From NCBI GenBank assembly GCA_015234045.1, contig JADFWU010000030.1, forward strand, positions 1 to 38,957: DNA of 38,957 bases, written 5' to 3'. Each line of letters starts with the position of its first letter. Position 1 is the first letter of the stretch. The position numbers and the translations under genes were made by a program. The DNA comes from Magnetococcales bacterium. GTDB taxonomy: Bacteria; Pseudomonadota; Magnetococcia; Magnetococcales; JADFWU01. The notes beneath the pieces were generated by a model. It was given only the letters and a program-made list of their open reading frames with translations, did no database searches and had not been told where the DNA came from. Positions 38,113 to 38,957 of this stretch are shown here, piece after piece.

Positions 38113-38145
38113 ATTGAAGGGTGAGGCAACGTTTCACCCTTCAAT
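38113..38145. repeat. 12-bp perfect inverted repeat in the collagen-like gene leader
   Basis: ATTGAAGGGTGA (38113-38124) and TCACCCTTCAAT (38134-38145) pair perfectly around a 9-nt loop, 22 nt upstream of the collagen-like start. In the transcript it is a 5' leader hairpin, and it could also serve as an operator. Confidence 0.7.
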
Positions 38146-38184
38146 CCATGAAATTCACTCTGCGATTTTCACGGTAAATCCAAA

Positions 38185-38210
38185 TTGATGGGGAAAACAG
38201 CCCCCATCAA
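38185..38210. repeat. 9-bp perfect inverted repeat upstream of the collagen-like gene
   Basis: TTGATGGGG (38185-38193) and CCCCATCAA (38202-38210) are perfect complements with an 8-nt loop, about 95 nt upstream of the collagen-like ATG. Together with the 38113-38145 repeat it fills much of the 271-nt gene-free region, where no clear promoter could be found. Confidence 0.6.
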
Positions 38211-38361
38211 GTCAATAAATGCCGCTACATACTATTTCACGGCAATAAATATTGCTAACGCAATCAAATAGCTAAAAACACTCTGACCAGCGCCTCACAA
38301 ATGCGGCAAAATCACAGTTTGACTATTTGATTCAGCACTTAAACGCTTTGTAAAAGTTGAG

Positions 38362-38568
38362 TCACCAACCCATCAGATCTTTCATGCGGCTGATTGCTTC
38401 CTGCTCTGTAGCCGCTTGAACAGGCTGACAGACTTCCGCATCACTGGAAGCATTTGCTCTGAGGGAAGCAAACTCCTTTTCCGCCTCTATTTCTTCACGA
38501 AAAGGTTGCGTAATGATGACCTTTCGGTTTGACGTGTTGGGTCTTCGAATGGCAATCCACCAGTCCAT
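38362..38568 (-). CDS. small hypothetical protein
   Basis: A 68-residue protein with no recognisable family: MDWWIAIRRP start, an acidic Ala-rich middle (EEIEAEKEFASL) and a single Cys. ATG 38568 has AGAGGA 9 nt upstream, while the longer frame begins with TTG. The window end lies close, and no homologue is known to me; it may be a genuine small gene or a spurious frame. Confidence 0.45.
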   Translation of the reverse strand: MDWWIAIRRPNTSNRKVIITQPFREEIEAEKEFASLRANASSDAEVCQPVQAATEQEAISRMKDLMGW

Positions 38569-38678
38569 GGCCCTTAGTCCTCTGTTTTCAATCAAACCAA
38601 ATTGTAGATGTTCGAAATTTTATTCTCGCCCATCCGCTGCACCATCACAAGCAGAAAAACACATTTTCACCAACCTCC

Positions 38679-38957
38679 TCACAAAAGATCCTTATCCCAA
38701 GGGGTCTCTTTTTCCCAGGTTTCATACAATACGCGAATTCGCTCGCGTAGCCAAATACACGGCGGACTTTTATCCGTTCGCGGATGCCATGCCATAGCAA
38801 AACGCAGCTTGGGTGTATTCATCGGCAAACGACGTACTTTAAGCCCCAATGGTTTTGAAACGAAATGCGCGGTGCCATCAGGAAGGATGGTCACAAGGTC
38901 GCTGCCTGCCACCAGGAAAGGCACCATGCTCAATGTGGGGAAGCGGGCAACAATCTT
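38679..38957 (-). CDS. LysR-family transcriptional regulator, C-terminal part (cut by window end)
   Basis: The minus-strand frame stays open to the window edge and encodes 92 residues that match the end of a LysR effector-binding domain: VPFLVAGSDLVTILPDGTAHF, then LGLKVRRLP, and AMAWHPRTDKSPPCIWLRERI, where family members usually show WH-x-R...WLR. The DNA-binding N-terminus lies beyond 38957. The regulated gene cannot be inferred. Confidence 0.88.
   Translation of the reverse strand, partial: KIVARFPTLSMVPFLVAGSDLVTILPDGTAHFVSKPLGLKVRRLPMNTPKLRFAMAWHPRTDKSPPCIWLRERIRVLYETWEKETPWDKDLL

Overview
This window reads as a chromosomal segment of a Gram-negative proteobacterium. It is dominated by conserved housekeeping blocks on the minus strand. 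The LapA/LapB pair next to ihfB-rpsA implies an LPS-bearing outer membrane. Several orders are shared by Alpha- and Gammaproteobacteria: tig-clpP-clpX-lon-hupB, and aroA-cmk-rpsA-ihfB-lapA-lapB. rpiB-glyA-ribD-ribE-ribBA-ribH-nusB-thiL is more alpha-like. A fused chorismate mutase-prephenate dehydratase and a Pro-Arg-His-Leu tRNA set ahead of tig are more gamma-like, while the short ThiC is not the enterobacterial type. This mix would fit a deep-branching proteobacterium such as Magnetococcia, but that is an inference of low certainty.

Layout. 1-7.43 kb: tRNA-Val, hupB, lon, clpX, clpP, tig (proteostasis), then tRNA-Leu, -His, -Arg and -Pro, all minus strand, with a recognisable tRNA promoter and two intrinsic terminators. 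7.6-15.1 kb: a Met-rich membrane-anchored unknown (+), then mutY, an unknown and thiC (-), then ygfZ, a flavin oxidoreductase and rsmC (+). 15.1-17.65 kb: a compact accessory operon of an AAA/ABC-type ATPase (DUF3696-like tail), a PIN-domain nuclease and an RNA ligase, all overlapping. 17.7-20.4 kb: an SQR-like flavoprotein, a small ankyrin protein and an orphan larB next to a MITE-like repeat. 20.4-27.9 kb: thiL, nusB, riboflavin genes, glyA and rpiB. 28-36.5 kb: lapB, lapA, ihfB, rpsA, cmk, aroA, tyrA, pheA. 36.6-39 kb: a large collagen-like protein, a small unknown and the C-terminus of a LysR regulator cut by the window end.

The most interesting content is the ATPase-PIN-ligase operon. 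Walker, PIN acidic and nucleotidyltransferase motifs are all intact and the three genes overlap by 8 and 4 nt. A metal-dependent PIN nuclease typically leaves 5'-phosphate/3'-OH ends, which an Rnl2-type ligase can seal without a kinase/phosphatase. The operon could therefore be a self-contained RNA cut-and-reseal or stress/defence module (inference). Its leader carries three copies of one 7-mer in alternating orientation, the last covering the Shine-Dalgarno of the ATPase gene, so it could form mutually exclusive hairpins. A perfect 16-bp palindrome is embedded in the 3' end of the ATPase gene just before the nuclease start.

The rest is mostly core metabolism: riboflavin, thiamine, one-carbon, aromatic amino acids, translation and nucleoid proteins. 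Repeat structures worth a check are the MITE-like element at 20212-20353, the 14-bp inverted repeats bracketing larB, and a REP-like hairpin cluster at 27935-27998.
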